DNA from: Chitinophagaceae bacterium
GTDB lineage: Bacteria; Bacteroidota; Bacteroidia; Chitinophagales; Chitinophagaceae
Direction of reading: 5' to 3'
Length of the DNA stretch: 64,000 bases
NCBI GenBank assembly: GCA_016720825.1
Contig: JADKJV010000013.1
Location: 1-64,000, forward strand
Shown here in pieces: positions 41,301-50,882 of this stretch. The number at the start of each line of letters is the position of its first letter. Position 1 is the stretch's first letter. Both the position numbers and the translations under genes were made by a program. The notes beneath the pieces were generated by a model that made no database searches, was not told the DNA's origin, and saw only the letters and a list, made by a program, of their open reading frames with translations.

Positions 41301-44142
41301 ATGTCTAAGAAACTCTACCTGCTCGATGCCTTTGCCCTGGTGTTCAGGGCATATTATGCACTGATCCGCAACCCGCGGCTCACCTCCAAAGGCAAGAACA
41401 CCAATGCGCAGTTTGGTTTTACCAATGCGCTGGTTGATTTAATCAACAATAAAAAAGCCACGCACCTGGCCGTGTGTTTTGATACACATGCGCCCACAGA
41501 ACGCCATACCGATTTTGCAGATTATAAAGCCAACCGGCAGGAAACTCCGGAAGACATCCTGCTGGCCGTTCCTGATATCAAAAAAATTATACGTGCATTC
41601 AATGTACCCGTGGTGGAGATGGATGGCTATGAAGCAGATGATGTGATTGGTACGCTGAGCCAGCAGGCGGCCAAAAAAGGATATGAAGTGTATATGGTTA
41701 CGCCGGATAAGGACTACGGCCAGTTAGTAACAGATAAAATCAAAATTTACAAACCCGGTTACCAGGGTGGTGAAGTGGAAATTATGGGACCGGAAGAAGT
41801 TTGTGCCAAATGGAATATCAAAGAGGTTTCACAGGTGATTGACATACTCGGTTTGATGGGTGATGCGGTGGACAATATTCCCGGCATTCCCGGTGTGGGT
41901 GAAAAAACGGCGGCCAAGCTGCTGGCAGAATACGGCACGCTTGAAAATGTGCTGGATAATGCTGATAAGATCAAAGGAGCTATGGGTGAGAAAGTAAAGA
42001 AAGGAAAAGAACTCGCTATCCTCTCTAAAAAACTCGCTACCATTATCACCCATGTGCCAGTTGAATTCCATGAAGAAGATTACAGCCTGAAAGACTGGGA
42101 TAAAGAAAAACTGAAAGAAGTTTTTGCAGAACTCGAATTCAGGACGCTTGGCAAAAGATTGCTGGGTGATGATTTCGCCGGTGCCGTGCCTCCGAAAGGC
42201 GGCGTGGAAAAACAAATGCCGCAGGGTGTGCAAACCGATTTATTCGGCAATATCATTGAAGCGCCGGCCGCACCTGCTGCTGATATTTCAGATGAAGGCG
42301 CCTCTGAAGGACTGGCTGTTACACAGAATATCAATAACACGCCGCACACCTATGAAGCAGTGGATACTGAAGCCGGTATAAAAAACTGGTAGCTACACTG
42401 AAGAAAGCAGATGAAATCTGTTTTGATACAGAAACCACCGGTATTGATGCCAATGAGGCAGAACTGGTTGGGTTGAGTTTTTCAATCAAACCCGGGGAAG
42501 CCTGGTATGTGCCTTGTCCGGCTGATGAAAAGAAAACCAAAGCCATCCTGGCACAGTTTGAACCGTTGTTTGCAGACAAAAAGAAAACATGGATCGGGCA
42601 GAACATCAAATACGACCTGCTGATCCTGAAATGGTATGGCGTTGAGCTGGCTGGTAATTTATTTGATACCATGCTGGCGCATTATGTGATAGAACCTGAT
42701 GGCAAACGCGGTATGGATCTGCTCAGTGCCAAATACCTGGGATATGAACCGGTGCACATTGAAGAACTGATTGGTAAAAAAGGAAAGACCCAGGGAACGA
42801 TGCGTGATGTGGAGCTGGAAAAAATCAAAGAATATGCTGCGGAAGATGCCGATATCACTTTACAGCTGAAACAGAAATTTGTGCCCTTGCTGAAAGAAAA
42901 AGAAGTGGAGAAAGTTTTCAATGAAGTGGAAAACCCGCTGGTGAAAGTGCTTACGGATATGGAATACGAAGGAATTAAAATTGATGTGGAATTCCTGCAA
43001 TCTTATTCCAAAGAACTCGAGAAAGATGCGAAGACAGCAGAAGAGTCCGTGTACAAACAGGCCGGTGTACGTTTTAACCTCGCCTCCCCTAAACAACTGG
43101 GCGAAGTTCTGTTTGACAAACTCAAACTGGATCCTTCCGCGAAAAAACAAAAACAGGTCAATACCAGACGGGTGAAGATGTTTTATTAAAACTCGCCGCT
43201 AAAGGCGAAAAAATTGCGGATGATATTCTCACTTTCCGTGAACTGACCAAACTGAAATCAACTTATGTTGACAGCCTGCCTTTACTGATCAATTCAAAAA
43301 CGGGCCGGGTGCATACCACATACGGACAGGCAGTTGCGGTTACCGGCAGGCTGGCGAGTAACAATCCCAACCTGCAGAATATTCCGGTGCGCACGGATCG
43401 AGGCAAAGAAATCAGGAAAGCATTTATCCCGCGTGACAGTAAACATGTTTTATTGTCTGCCGACTACTCGCAGATTGAACTGCGTATTGTAGCCGCTATC
43501 AGCGGTGATCCGAATATGTGTGCGGCGTTTAAAGCCGGAACAGATATCCATACTGCTACAGCTTCGAAAGTGTATAATGTAAGCGAGAAGGAAGTGACCA
43601 AGGAAATGCGTTACAAAGCCAAAAGTGTAAACTTTGGTATCATCTACGGACAGGGTGCGTTTGGGCTGGCTGATAACCTGGGTATTTCAAGAAGTGAAGC
43701 GAAAGAGATTATAGATAATTATAAAAAACAGTTCCCCGGTATCCAGCGTTATATGGATGACACAATCAACTTTGCGAGGGAGCACGGATACGTGCAGACG
43801 CTGATGGGCCGCAAGCGCTGGTTAAGAGATATTGGTTCTTCCAATTTCACGGTGCGGGGTTTTGCAGAAAGAAACGCCATTAACTCACCCATACAGGGAA
43901 CCGCGGCAGATATGATCAAACTGGCCATGATAAAAGTGCATGCTGCCTTTAAGCAACATAACTTTAAAAGCAAGATGCTGCTGCAGGTGCATGATGAATT
44001 GGTGTTTGACGCGTTGAAATCAGAATTAAAGGAATTGAAAGCGCTTGTGCTTGACTGCATGCAGTCGGCAATGGTATTACCACACGGTGTTCCGGTGATC
44101 GCTGAATGCGGTGACGGGAAAAACTGGCTCGAAGCACATTAA
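41301..44142 (+). CDS. polA: DNA polymerase I, two frameshifts
   Basis: Replication and repair polymerase of about 947 residues if corrected. The 5'-3' exonuclease domain is at the N-terminus (YLLDAFALVFRAYYAL, EADDVIGTLSQQA, GDAVDNIPGIPGVGEKTAAKLL), the 3'-5' proofreading domain has an intact DxE motif (ICFDTETTGID), and the polymerase domain has the SADYSQIELR and QVHDELVFD motifs. The frame is lost twice, both at A runs that appear one base short: 42380-42385 and 43142-43147. Restoring one A at each gives an uninterrupted enzyme. PolA is rarely dispensable, so errors in the sequence are the best explanation. Confidence 0.95.
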
Positions 44143-44150
44143 TCCAAACT

Positions 44151-44918
44151 ATGAACTGGAATTTATATTTCAAGGATGTGTACATGATCGGCAGCCGGTA
44201 CATGATACTGGCCACGCTGGCGTTTGTGATTGCCTACTGGCTGTTACGGAATACCATTCGTGGCAGGAAAATACAGCTGAAATTCCCGAAGACGATTGAT
44301 TACCTCCGGGAAATTGGTTTTTCTGCACTTACGATTTTTGTGATGGCCTTTATCCCTTTCCTCATCCTGGGGAATCCTTCCATTGCAAAGCATACCAAAT
44401 TTTACATGGATATCCATGAATACGGGATGACCTGGTTTGTGCTGGCATTCCCGGTTATGGCTTTTATTCACGACACTTATTTTTACTGGATGCACCGGCT
44501 GATCCATCATCCGGCTATTTTTAAATGGGTGCACCTGGTGCATCACAAATCCACGAACCCCAGTCCTTTTGCTGCTTATGCTTTCCATCCGCTGGAAGCG
44601 ATACTTGAAGCCGGCATTTTTGTGGTGTTTGTGCTCACCATTCCGGTAAATAAATTCCATTTGATTTTTTTCTTCCTGTTCCAGATTGTTTACAACGTGT
44701 ATGGCCATTGTGGCTGGGAATTGTATCCAAAAGGATTCAACAAACACTGGCTGGGTAAATGGATTAACACGTCAGTCAACCACAACCAGCATCACCAGTA
44801 TTTCAAAGGCAATTACGGTTTATACTTCTTATTCTGGGACCGTATGATGGGAACGATCCGACCTGATTATGATGAAAAATTTGAGGAAGTAAAAACAAGA
44901 CCTGCCACTACAACATGA
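44151..44918 (+). CDS. Sterol desaturase / fatty acid hydroxylase family membrane protein
   Basis: A 255-residue di-iron membrane enzyme. The histidine clusters are HDTYFYWMHRLIHH near residue 105, HLVHHKS near residue 129, HCGWELYPKGFNKHW near residue 185, and NHNQHHQY near residue 209. There are about four membrane helices. Members hydroxylate or desaturate lipids and sterol-like hopanoids or carotenoids; the substrate is not known. It follows polA by eight bases, and a truncated haemoglobin gene overlaps its stop by four bases, perhaps to supply or sense O2. Confidence 0.9.
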   Translation: MNWNLYFKDVYMIGSRYMILATLAFVIAYWLLRNTIRGRKIQLKFPKTIDYLREIGFSALTIFVMAFIPFLILGNPSIAKHTKFYMDIHEYGMTWFVLAFPVMAFIHDTYFYWMHRLIHHPAIFKWVHLVHHKSTNPSPFAAYAFHPLEAILEAGIFVVFVLTIPVNKFHLIFFFLFQIVYNVYGHCGWELYPKGFNKHWLGKWINTSVNHNQHHQYFKGNYGLYFLFWDRMMGTIRPDYDEKFEEVKTRPATTT

Positions 44919-45298
44919 AAAACGACATACAGAACAGGGAAGACCTGATGCAACTGGTCACCTTGTTCTACGATAAACTCCTTGCTGATCCTTCCATTGC
45001 TTACCTGTTCACCGATGTGGCCAAAATCCATTTGGAAGAACACCTGCCTGTGCTGGTGGATTTCTGGGAAGGGGTTTTATTCCAGACCGGCAATTACAGG
45101 CGCAATACACTGCAGCCCCATCTTGACCTGCATGCAAAATCTTCAATAACTGCGGCGCATTTCGAAACCTGGCTGCGATATTTCAATGCTTCTGTTGATG
45201 AACTGTTTGAAGGGGACGTGGCTTTCCGTGCCAAAGAAAGGGCACTGAGCATTGCCACTGTGATGAAAATCAAACTGGTACAGCAAAGCCAGGGATAA
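44915..45298 (+). CDS. Group III truncated haemoglobin
   Basis: A 127-residue haem protein of the two-over-two globin fold. It has the N-terminal VTLFYDKLLADPSIAYLF, FWEGVLFQTGNYRRN near residue 50 and the proximal-histidine region LHAKSSITAAHFETWLRYFN near residue 70. Members bind O2 or NO. The ATGA overlap with the desaturase gene points to coupled translation with an oxygen-using enzyme. Confidence 0.9.
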   Translation: MKNDIQNREDLMQLVTLFYDKLLADPSIAYLFTDVAKIHLEEHLPVLVDFWEGVLFQTGNYRRNTLQPHLDLHAKSSITAAHFETWLRYFNASVDELFEGDVAFRAKERALSIATVMKIKLVQQSQG

Positions 45299-45374
45299 GC
45301 GAGGCATATTTTTTTGAAACCTGTTTCTTTTCCAAATGATTTGTTGTAGTTTTTCTGTCCTTAAAAAAATTACC

Positions 45375-45950
45375 ATGAAACAAATCTGCGTTGCTTTTAC
45401 ATGCTGTTTACTCCTGCTGACTTCTGTCACTACCCGTGCGCAAACAGCAGATGAGATGAAAAAATGGATGGACTACATGACTCCGTCTGATGTACACAAA
45501 ATGATTGCTGAATCGGATGGTGAATGGAAAGAAGAAATACAGAGCTGGATGGCTCCGAATACGCCACCCACTGCTATGGTAGCTTATTGCACCAATAAAA
45601 TGATCATGGGCGGCCGCTACCAGGTAAGTACCCAATCCGGTGATATGGGCGGAATGCCTTTTGAAGGACAGAGCCTGATGGCTTATGATAATATCCGGAA
45701 GGTTTTCATCTCCACCTGGATTGACAATATGGGAACGGGCATGATTGTGATGGAGGGCACCTGGGATGAAAAATCAAAAACGATAACGTTTACAGGAAAA
45801 GCTACAGATCCGTTTTCAGGCAAAGTGCTTCCGATCAGGCAGCTGTTTACGTTTGTGGATGCAGATACCCAAAAAATGGTAATGTATAATACGACGGCGG
45901 ATGGGGTGGAGTTTAAAAGCCTGGAGATGTTATTGACGAGGAAGAAATAG
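45375..45950 (+). CDS. Secreted DUF1579 family protein
   Basis: A secreted protein of about 191 residues. Signal peptide MKQICVAFTCCLLLLTSVTTRAQ, then a DUF1579 domain: the HKMIAESDGEWKEEIQSWMAPN start and beta-barrel strands such as MIMGGRYQVSTQSGDMGG and GMIVMEGTWDEKSKTITFTGKAT. The family is lipocalin-like with unknown ligand. The ATG at 45375 is preferred over 45336 since it opens a normal signal peptide. A palindromic repeat follows the stop directly. Confidence 0.85.
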   Translation: MKQICVAFTCCLLLLTSVTTRAQTADEMKKWMDYMTPSDVHKMIAESDGEWKEEIQSWMAPNTPPTAMVAYCTNKMIMGGRYQVSTQSGDMGGMPFEGQSLMAYDNIRKVFISTWIDNMGTGMIVMEGTWDEKSKTITFTGKATDPFSGKVLPIRQLFTFVDADTQKMVMYNTTADGVEFKSLEMLLTRKK

Positions 45951-45960
45951 GTTTTTTTTC

Positions 45961-46060
45961 TACCACAAAGTGCACAAAGTAAATACACAAAGGCCACAAA
46001 GGTTTACACTTTGTGGCCTTTGCGTGCCCGCCAAAGCGCAGCGTAGGTGGGTGGTAAAAA
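45961..46060. repeat. Intergenic palindromic repeat, ACAAAG subtype, module at right end
   Basis: Inner stem AAGGCCACAAAGG..TTTGTGGCCTT, outer TACCACAAAG at left, and GCCCGCCAAAGCGCAGCG..GGTGGGTGGTA at right. It fills the gap between two convergent stops. Confidence 0.88.
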
Positions 46061-46061
46061 A

Positions 46062-46520
46062 TCATTTCTTCAAATACCTCTTTTCATATTGTTGTATCCA
46101 CTGCTCCGGCGTAATTTTCGCTGCCAGCATCCCAATCAGTTCAAACGGAATCTGCTCCGGCTTTTTGAACCGCATACAGCTTTTACCCATATCCAGTTTT
46201 TTAAACCCTGCTTTGGTATATTCATCATTGAACCATTTCAGTAGTTTAGGATCACCGTAGATACCCATGTGGTAAACGGCGATAAAATTTTTCTGCGAAG
46301 CGATATTCATAAAAGGCAACGGCAGTTCCGGTGTGCAATGGTAGCCGGGAGGGTACAATGAATGCGGGACCACCCAGCCGATCATTCCATAGCTCATCTG
46401 TTCCTTAAAGCCCTTGGGAATATTTTTCTTCACCTGCTTGCGCAGTTCCTTGACAGCTTTCTGCCTGTCGTCCGGCAGTTCGCTGATGTATTGATCAACC
46501 GTTGTGGCTTTAGACTGCAT
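46062..46520 (-). CDS. DUF1801 domain protein (YdhG-like)
   Basis: A 152-residue protein with the DUF1801 plan: VDQYISELPDDRQKAVKELRKQVKK at the start, FKEQMSYGMIGWVVP near residue 40, FIAVYHMGIYG near residue 92 and MGKSCMRFKKPEQIPFELIG near residue 122. The family has a TATA-box-binding-like fold and no sure function; some relatives protect frataxin-like iron chaperone roles in Bacillus. It ends at the border of a palindromic repeat. Confidence 0.85.
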   Translation of the reverse strand: MQSKATTVDQYISELPDDRQKAVKELRKQVKKNIPKGFKEQMSYGMIGWVVPHSLYPPGYHCTPELPLPFMNIASQKNFIAVYHMGIYGDPKLLKWFNDEYTKAGFKKLDMGKSCMRFKKPEQIPFELIGMLAAKITPEQWIQQYEKRYLKK

Positions 46521-46566
46521 ATTTTATTTTTTTAAAAGATACAAACAGTCTGGCTTATTTCAAATA

Positions 46567-46947
46567 CTATACCGGCACACTGTGGAGTCCGATGCGGTTT
46601 CCTTCAGTGTCGAAGAATACAGCCATAAAACCATATTCAGGGGATATCTCGGTTTTGGGCAGCATGATTTTACCACCTGCGGCTTCTACTTTATCGAGTA
46701 CTCTTTGTAAATCAGGATTTCCGTTCAGGTAAATCAGCGGGCCATCAGAGGCAGATGGTTTGTGGAAACCGTTGCTGTCAGCCAGAGCACCGCCCACTCC
46801 TTCCATATCATCAATGGGGAACATGCGCATTTTGATATTGGGAAGATCCACGGGGTTCAGTTTCACACCGAAGATGGTTTCATAGAATGTGGTGGCGCGG
46901 TTGATGTCGGTTACCGGTATTTCAAACCAGCTGATAGCATTTTTCAT
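46567..46947 (-). CDS. VOC family protein (glyoxalase/bleomycin-resistance fold)
   Basis: A 126-residue protein with two beta-alpha-beta-beta-beta modules: ISWFEIPVTDINRATTFYETIFG at the start and VEAAGGKIMLPKTEISPEYGFMAVFFDTEGNRIGLHS at the end (quoted as separate strands). It probably binds a metal and a small substrate as a dimer. The ATG at 46947 is preferred over 46992. A palindromic repeat lies directly upstream. Confidence 0.9.
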   Translation of the reverse strand: MKNAISWFEIPVTDINRATTFYETIFGVKLNPVDLPNIKMRMFPIDDMEGVGGALADSNGFHKPSASDGPLIYLNGNPDLQRVLDKVEAAGGKIMLPKTEISPEYGFMAVFFDTEGNRIGLHSVPV

Positions 46948-46985
46948 GTGAGTGTTTTGTTGGTTGGGTGTAAAGTAAATACAAA

Positions 46986-47068
46986 ACCACAAAGATCACA
47001 AAGAAAAACAAAGCGCACAAGGAAACTCCTTTGTGAACCTAGTTTTTCCATTGTGCCCTTTGTGGTTA
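46986..47068. repeat. Intergenic palindromic repeat, ACAAAG subtype
   Basis: AACCACAAAGATCACAAAG... pairs with ...TTGTGCCCTTTGTGGTT; the centre has AAGGAAACTCCTT. No G+C-rich module. It is 3' of the CpxP-like gene and 5' of the VOC gene. Confidence 0.88.
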
Positions 47069-47078
47069 AGAAACAAAA

Positions 47079-47110
47079 AAAGAGGCTGTCTTATTAGAAA
47101 CAGCCTCTTT
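47079..47110. terminator. Terminator hairpin of the CpxP-like gene
   Basis: A perfect stem AAAGAGGCTGT / ACAGCCTCTTT with a ten-base loop. A and T runs flank it, so it may act in both directions; on the minus strand it lies after the gene at 47131-47541. Confidence 0.85.
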
Positions 47111-47130
47111 CGAATAAAAACATCCGGAGT

Positions 47131-47541
47131 TTATTGATTACCTCCTCCACCACCGCCGGGCGGGCGCTGGCGTCTTAATGTAGGTTCAATGCCATCTTTC
47201 CAGATTTTATATTCAGCTTCCGTCAGGATTGTCTTTAATTTCTCATCACGTGCGTCAGTGATTTTTTTCATTTCAGCCATCATCGTTTCACGGTCAGGCA
47301 TACCACCGGCGAATAATTCTTCGCGCTTAGCGTCCTGGGCTTTGTAATAATCAGTAAATACGTTATCCAGCTGGGTCATCTTATCGGGAGCTGGTTTAAA
47401 AGCACTGTCCAGTTTGGCATGGACAATCGCCACCCTTTCCGGAACGGTTTTTTGCTGAAAACCACCGCCGCCGGGTTGTGCGTACAAATTCCATGCTGTA
47501 CCCATCATCAGGCAGAGCAGGACAAGAATTTTTGATTTCAT
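47131..47541 (-). CDS. Small secreted CpxP/Spy-like protein
   Basis: A 136-residue protein. Signal peptide MKSKILVLLCLMMGTAWNLYAQ is followed by a Gly-rich GGGGFQ, a helical core (RVAIVHAKLDSAFKP, NVFTDYYKAQDAKREELFAGG, MMAEMKKITDARDEKLKTIL) and LTEAEYKIWKDGIEP, ending in a Pro/Gly-rich tail. The helical hairpin with LTxxQ-like spacing resembles the Spy/CpxP periplasmic chaperone group. That link is by pattern only. Confidence 0.6.
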   Translation of the reverse strand: MKSKILVLLCLMMGTAWNLYAQPGGGGFQQKTVPERVAIVHAKLDSAFKPAPDKMTQLDNVFTDYYKAQDAKREELFAGGMPDRETMMAEMKKITDARDEKLKTILTEAEYKIWKDGIEPTLRRQRPPGGGGGGNQ

Positions 47542-47797
47542 GAAATAGTGTTTTATTACGGTAAGTTAAGGGATTGAATCTTTTGGACGGTTAATCAGCC
47601 CAAAACCTTCGGAATGACGGGGATAGACACTATAAGGTTGCGGTAAAAGATGGAGTGCGCTCCCCTAAGATGCGCCCGCACCCTTATTCCACAAGGATTT
47701 AGGTTAAAATCCTGGTTAAAAAAATATTTTGTCGGGGCATCAAAAATGCGGTGTGTAATCCTGCTGACGGCTTCATCCGGTTGTAAAATCTACTCCG

Positions 47798-50104
47798 ATG
47801 CAGTCATTCACATTCCGCCTCGACCCCCGCTGGTTCCAGATTGCTTTCCAGCTTATATTCCTGAGTTATGGCATATTTCGTTTGGAATGGACCGCCGACT
47901 GGACACATTATGGTGTCAGTATCGGCGGTTGTCTTTTGTTCCAATTCCTGGCCGAATCTGTACGCGCCAACCGCTGGCAGCCGCTCCGGGAATTCGGCCG
48001 CTGGGGATTCAGTGTGCTGATCAGTTCAATGAGTTTATGCCTGTTGCTGAAAACAAATCACTGGAGCACCAGCCTGGTAGCTGCTTTTTTCACTGTTATC
48101 CCAAAATATATTTTCCGTTTCCGTGGCAAACATGTTTTCAATCCTTCTGCGATTGGGATTGTTGCTGCTATCCTTCTGACAAAAGATGCCTGGCTATCAC
48201 CCGGACAATGGGGTGCTGATACGGTTATCTTTTTTGGTGTGATCACGCTGGGAACAATTGTAGTAACCCGTGTGCAGAAGCTGGATGTGTCGCTGGCTTT
48301 CCTGATCACATTCGCGGGACTGATGTACTGGCGGCAGGTTTATGTGCTGGGCTGGCCGATGGATTATTTCATGCATACCATCAGCACGGGCAGCATTTTG
48401 TTATTTACTTTTTTCATGATCAGTGATCCCCGCACGTCTCCCAATCATCCTGTTGCCAGGATTGCCTGGGCGATGCTGATTGCTGCAGTGGCGTTTTATC
48501 TCGCCGTATTCAAATGGAAATACAATACTGCCATTTGGGTACTGGTGGCTGCTGCCCCGCTGGTTCCCCTGCTGGATTATTTTTTCCCGGCCAAAACATT
48601 TTCGTGGAAACCGGCCGCGATTCATTTCGGATTTATTTCCAAACTAAAACATATAGTCATGAAACCATTTACAAAAAAACTGGCTGCCGGTCTCATACTG
48701 ATGAGTATGATCAGCCACGAAGCTTACGCGTTCTGCGGATTTTATGTAAGCAAGGCCGACGGAACTTTAAAAAACAAAACATCACAGGTGATCCTGGTCC
48801 GCGATGGTGACCGGAACACCATTACCATGTTCAATGATTTCAAAGGGAATTTCAAGGATTTTGCGATGGTGGTACCTGTGCCTGTTGTGCTGAGCAAATC
48901 AGATATCAAAGTGGTGGACCAGCAGATATTCAATACACTGAATGAATACAGCCAGCCGAGGCTGGTGGAGTATTATGACCAGAATCCCTGTAACCGCTAT
49001 GAAATGTATGAAGATGCTGTGAAATCAGTTCCTTCATCCGGACTCCGGAAAAAAGATAATGAAGATGAAAAAGCCCATGCGCTCGGTGTAAAAATTGAAG
49101 CCAAGTACCTCGTGGGTGAATATGATATCCTGATCCTGAGTGCCAATCAGAGTTCCGGTTTAAAAACCTGGCTGAATGAAAATGGTTATAAAATCCCTGC
49201 AGGCGCAGATGAAGTGCTGGAGCCCTATATCAAAAGCAATTTGAAATTTTTTGTAGTGAAGGTGAATGAGCAGGAAAAAAAGAAACTGCCGGGTAATTTT
49301 TTAAGACCCATACAAATCAGTTTCAATTCCCCAAAATTCATGCTGCCTATCAGGCTGGGTATGGCCAATGCGGATGGTGACCAGGATATGATTGTATATG
49401 CTTTCACGAAAAGCGGCCGGATAGAATGCACGAATTACAGAACGGTTGAACTGCCTACCGGTAAAAACATTCCTTTGTTTGTACAGAATAATTTTTCAAA
49501 CTTCTACGCTAATCTTTTCCAGCACCAGTGGAGCCGCGAAGGAAAAGCCATTGCCATGCTGGAATATGCCTGGGATGTGAGTCCGCGTAATTTTATGAAA
49601 TGTGATCCCTGTGTGGCTACCGCACCTTCTGCCCAGGATCTTTTACAATCAGGGGTTTGGTGGATTGGCGGTGAAAATGATGAATACAGCAGCCAGGTTT
49701 ATTTCACCAGACTGCATATCCGTTACAATCGCCAGAATTTTCCGCAGGACCTGCAATTCCAGGTGACGCCCAATACCGAGAATTACCAGGCCCGCTATAT
49801 TATTACCCACCCTGCAACCGGGGATTTCAGTTGCGATGCGGGTAAACAATACCTGAAAACGCTTAAAACCCGCCGGACAACTGAAATGCAAATGCTTACT
49901 TACCTCACCGGTAAGGGTTACGGCGACTGGGATGTGGTGATGAATGAAGATGAAGAAAAATTTATCCCGGAAGAAGCGAGTTACGGGGCGGTGGCGCCAC
50001 TGGCTGGTGAAAAGCCGGGGAGGAGCAATGGGTTGCTTTTTGCCACGCTGGGGGTGATGGGGCTGGTTTCGGTAGCCGGAATCCGGAGAAAAGCAAAAAA
50101 TTAA
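47798..50104 (+). CDS. RnfD/NqrB-like membrane domain fused to DUF2330 domain
   Basis: A single 768-codon frame. Residues 1-285 form a multi-helix RnfD/NqrB-like subunit (FRGKHVFNPSAIGIVAAI; STGSILLFTFFMISDPRTSPNHP, the possible flavin-site region). Residue 288 (ATG at 48659) starts a new signal-peptide-like stretch (MKPFTKKLAAGLILMSM, end near AYAFCGFY), followed by a DUF2330 domain with paired Cys and a C-terminal helix GLLFATLGVMGLVSVAG. In other Bacteroidota I recall two neighbouring genes. The fusion may be real or may come from an indel that removed the first stop; other indels in this window make the latter plausible. Confidence 0.8.
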   Translation: MQSFTFRLDPRWFQIAFQLIFLSYGIFRLEWTADWTHYGVSIGGCLLFQFLAESVRANRWQPLREFGRWGFSVLISSMSLCLLLKTNHWSTSLVAAFFTVIPKYIFRFRGKHVFNPSAIGIVAAILLTKDAWLSPGQWGADTVIFFGVITLGTIVVTRVQKLDVSLAFLITFAGLMYWRQVYVLGWPMDYFMHTISTGSILLFTFFMISDPRTSPNHPVARIAWAMLIAAVAFYLAVFKWKYNTAIWVLVAAAPLVPLLDYFFPAKTFSWKPAAIHFGFISKLKHIVMKPFTKKLAAGLILMSMISHEAYAFCGFYVSKADGTLKNKTSQVILVRDGDRNTITMFNDFKGNFKDFAMVVPVPVVLSKSDIKVVDQQIFNTLNEYSQPRLVEYYDQNPCNRYEMYEDAVKSVPSSGLRKKDNEDEKAHALGVKIEAKYLVGEYDILILSANQSSGLKTWLNENGYKIPAGADEVLEPYIKSNLKFFVVKVNEQEKKKLPGNFLRPIQISFNSPKFMLPIRLGMANADGDQDMIVYAFTKSGRIECTNYRTVELPTGKNIPLFVQNNFSNFYANLFQHQWSREGKAIAMLEYAWDVSPRNFMKCDPCVATAPSAQDLLQSGVWWIGGENDEYSSQVYFTRLHIRYNRQNFPQDLQFQVTPNTENYQARYIITHPATGDFSCDAGKQYLKTLKTRRTTEMQMLTYLTGKGYGDWDVVMNEDEEKFIPEEASYGAVAPLAGEKPGRSNGLLFATLGVMGLVSVAGIRRKAKN

Positions 50105-50111
50105 GCCGGGA

Positions 50112-50200
50112 TTTTACCACAAGGTGCACAAAGATTAAACAAAGGGCACAAAGGGTTAAACTTTGTGCCCTTTGTTTTGCTTAGTGTGCCTTGTGGTTAG
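50112..50200. repeat. Intergenic palindromic repeat, ACAAAG subtype, full copy
   Basis: TTTTACCACAAGGTGCACAAAG pairs with CTTAGTGTGCCTTGTGGTTA, and AAAGGGCACAAAG with CTTTGTGCCCTTT at the centre. It is eight bases after the stop of the RnfD-like/DUF2330 gene. Confidence 0.92.
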
Positions 50201-50278
50201 ATTACGCCAGTCCCGCAACAATCTCTCCTCCTTTCAGGGCATTTCATTTATCTTTGCAGTCCAATCTAAAAGGAAAAT

Positions 50279-50836
50279 ATGGAGTATAGCAAACTTGTGG
50301 CCATCACCGGATTACCCGGTTTATTTGAACTGATTAACAGCAAAACTGACGGAGCGATTGTACGTTCCCTGGATGACAAATCCACCCGTTTCGTATCCAG
50401 CCGGGTACATAATTTTTCCCACCTGGAAAGTATTGAAGTTTATACCGTTCGCGATAATGTGAACCTGGTTGATTTATTCCAGGCTATGGATAAAGACGGA
50501 GGCAAGCTTCCTGATGACAAGGATGCGGCTGCCGTGAAGAAATATTTTGAGAAAGCCTACCCCGACATGGATTTTGAAAGGGTGTACAGCAGTGATATGA
50601 AGAAAATGGTGAAATGGTTTTCTATCCTGAAGAAAAATAATGTTGAAATCAAACTCAGCGAACCGGAAGAAGAGGAAGAAGAAGTTGTAGCGGAAGCGCC
50701 TGCTCCCGTTGTGGAAGAAAAACCGGCTAAGAAGACTACTAAAAAGAAAGCTGCAGCTGAAGAGGAAGAAGCCCCTAAAGCTGAAAAGCCTGCAAAAAAA
50801 GCAGCCGCTAAAGCGCCTGCCAAGCCGAAAAAATAA
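50279..50836 (+). CDS. DUF5606 domain protein with Lys/Ala/Glu-rich tail
   Basis: A 185-residue cytoplasmic protein typical of Bacteroidota. The N-terminal 130 residues are the DUF5606 domain (KLVAITGLPGLFELINSK near residue 5, then SRVHNFSHLESIEVYT). From residue about 138 the tail is a charged low-complexity stretch with repeats of EEEE and PAKKAAAK, which might bind nucleic acid or be flexible. Function unknown. It precedes the M3 peptidase by 46 bases. Confidence 0.85.
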   Translation: MEYSKLVAITGLPGLFELINSKTDGAIVRSLDDKSTRFVSSRVHNFSHLESIEVYTVRDNVNLVDLFQAMDKDGGKLPDDKDAAAVKKYFEKAYPDMDFERVYSSDMKKMVKWFSILKKNNVEIKLSEPEEEEEEVVAEAPAPVVEEKPAKKTTKKKAAAEEEEAPKAEKPAKKAAAKAPAKPKK

Positions 50837-50882
50837 TTGCCTGTTTCCGGAAAGGTTCTCTGTATTTCATGATTGAATATTC

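Noticed and set aside
47640..47797. Lipoprotein-like short frame (LLTASSGC) before the RnfD-like gene
   Set aside because: It runs in another frame into the RnfD-like gene without a stop and has no further protein-like features.
47650..48219. 189-codon frame overlapping the RnfD-like gene start
   Set aside because: The product is rich in Cys, Arg and Pro without family features, while the overlapping RnfD-like frame has clear membrane helices.
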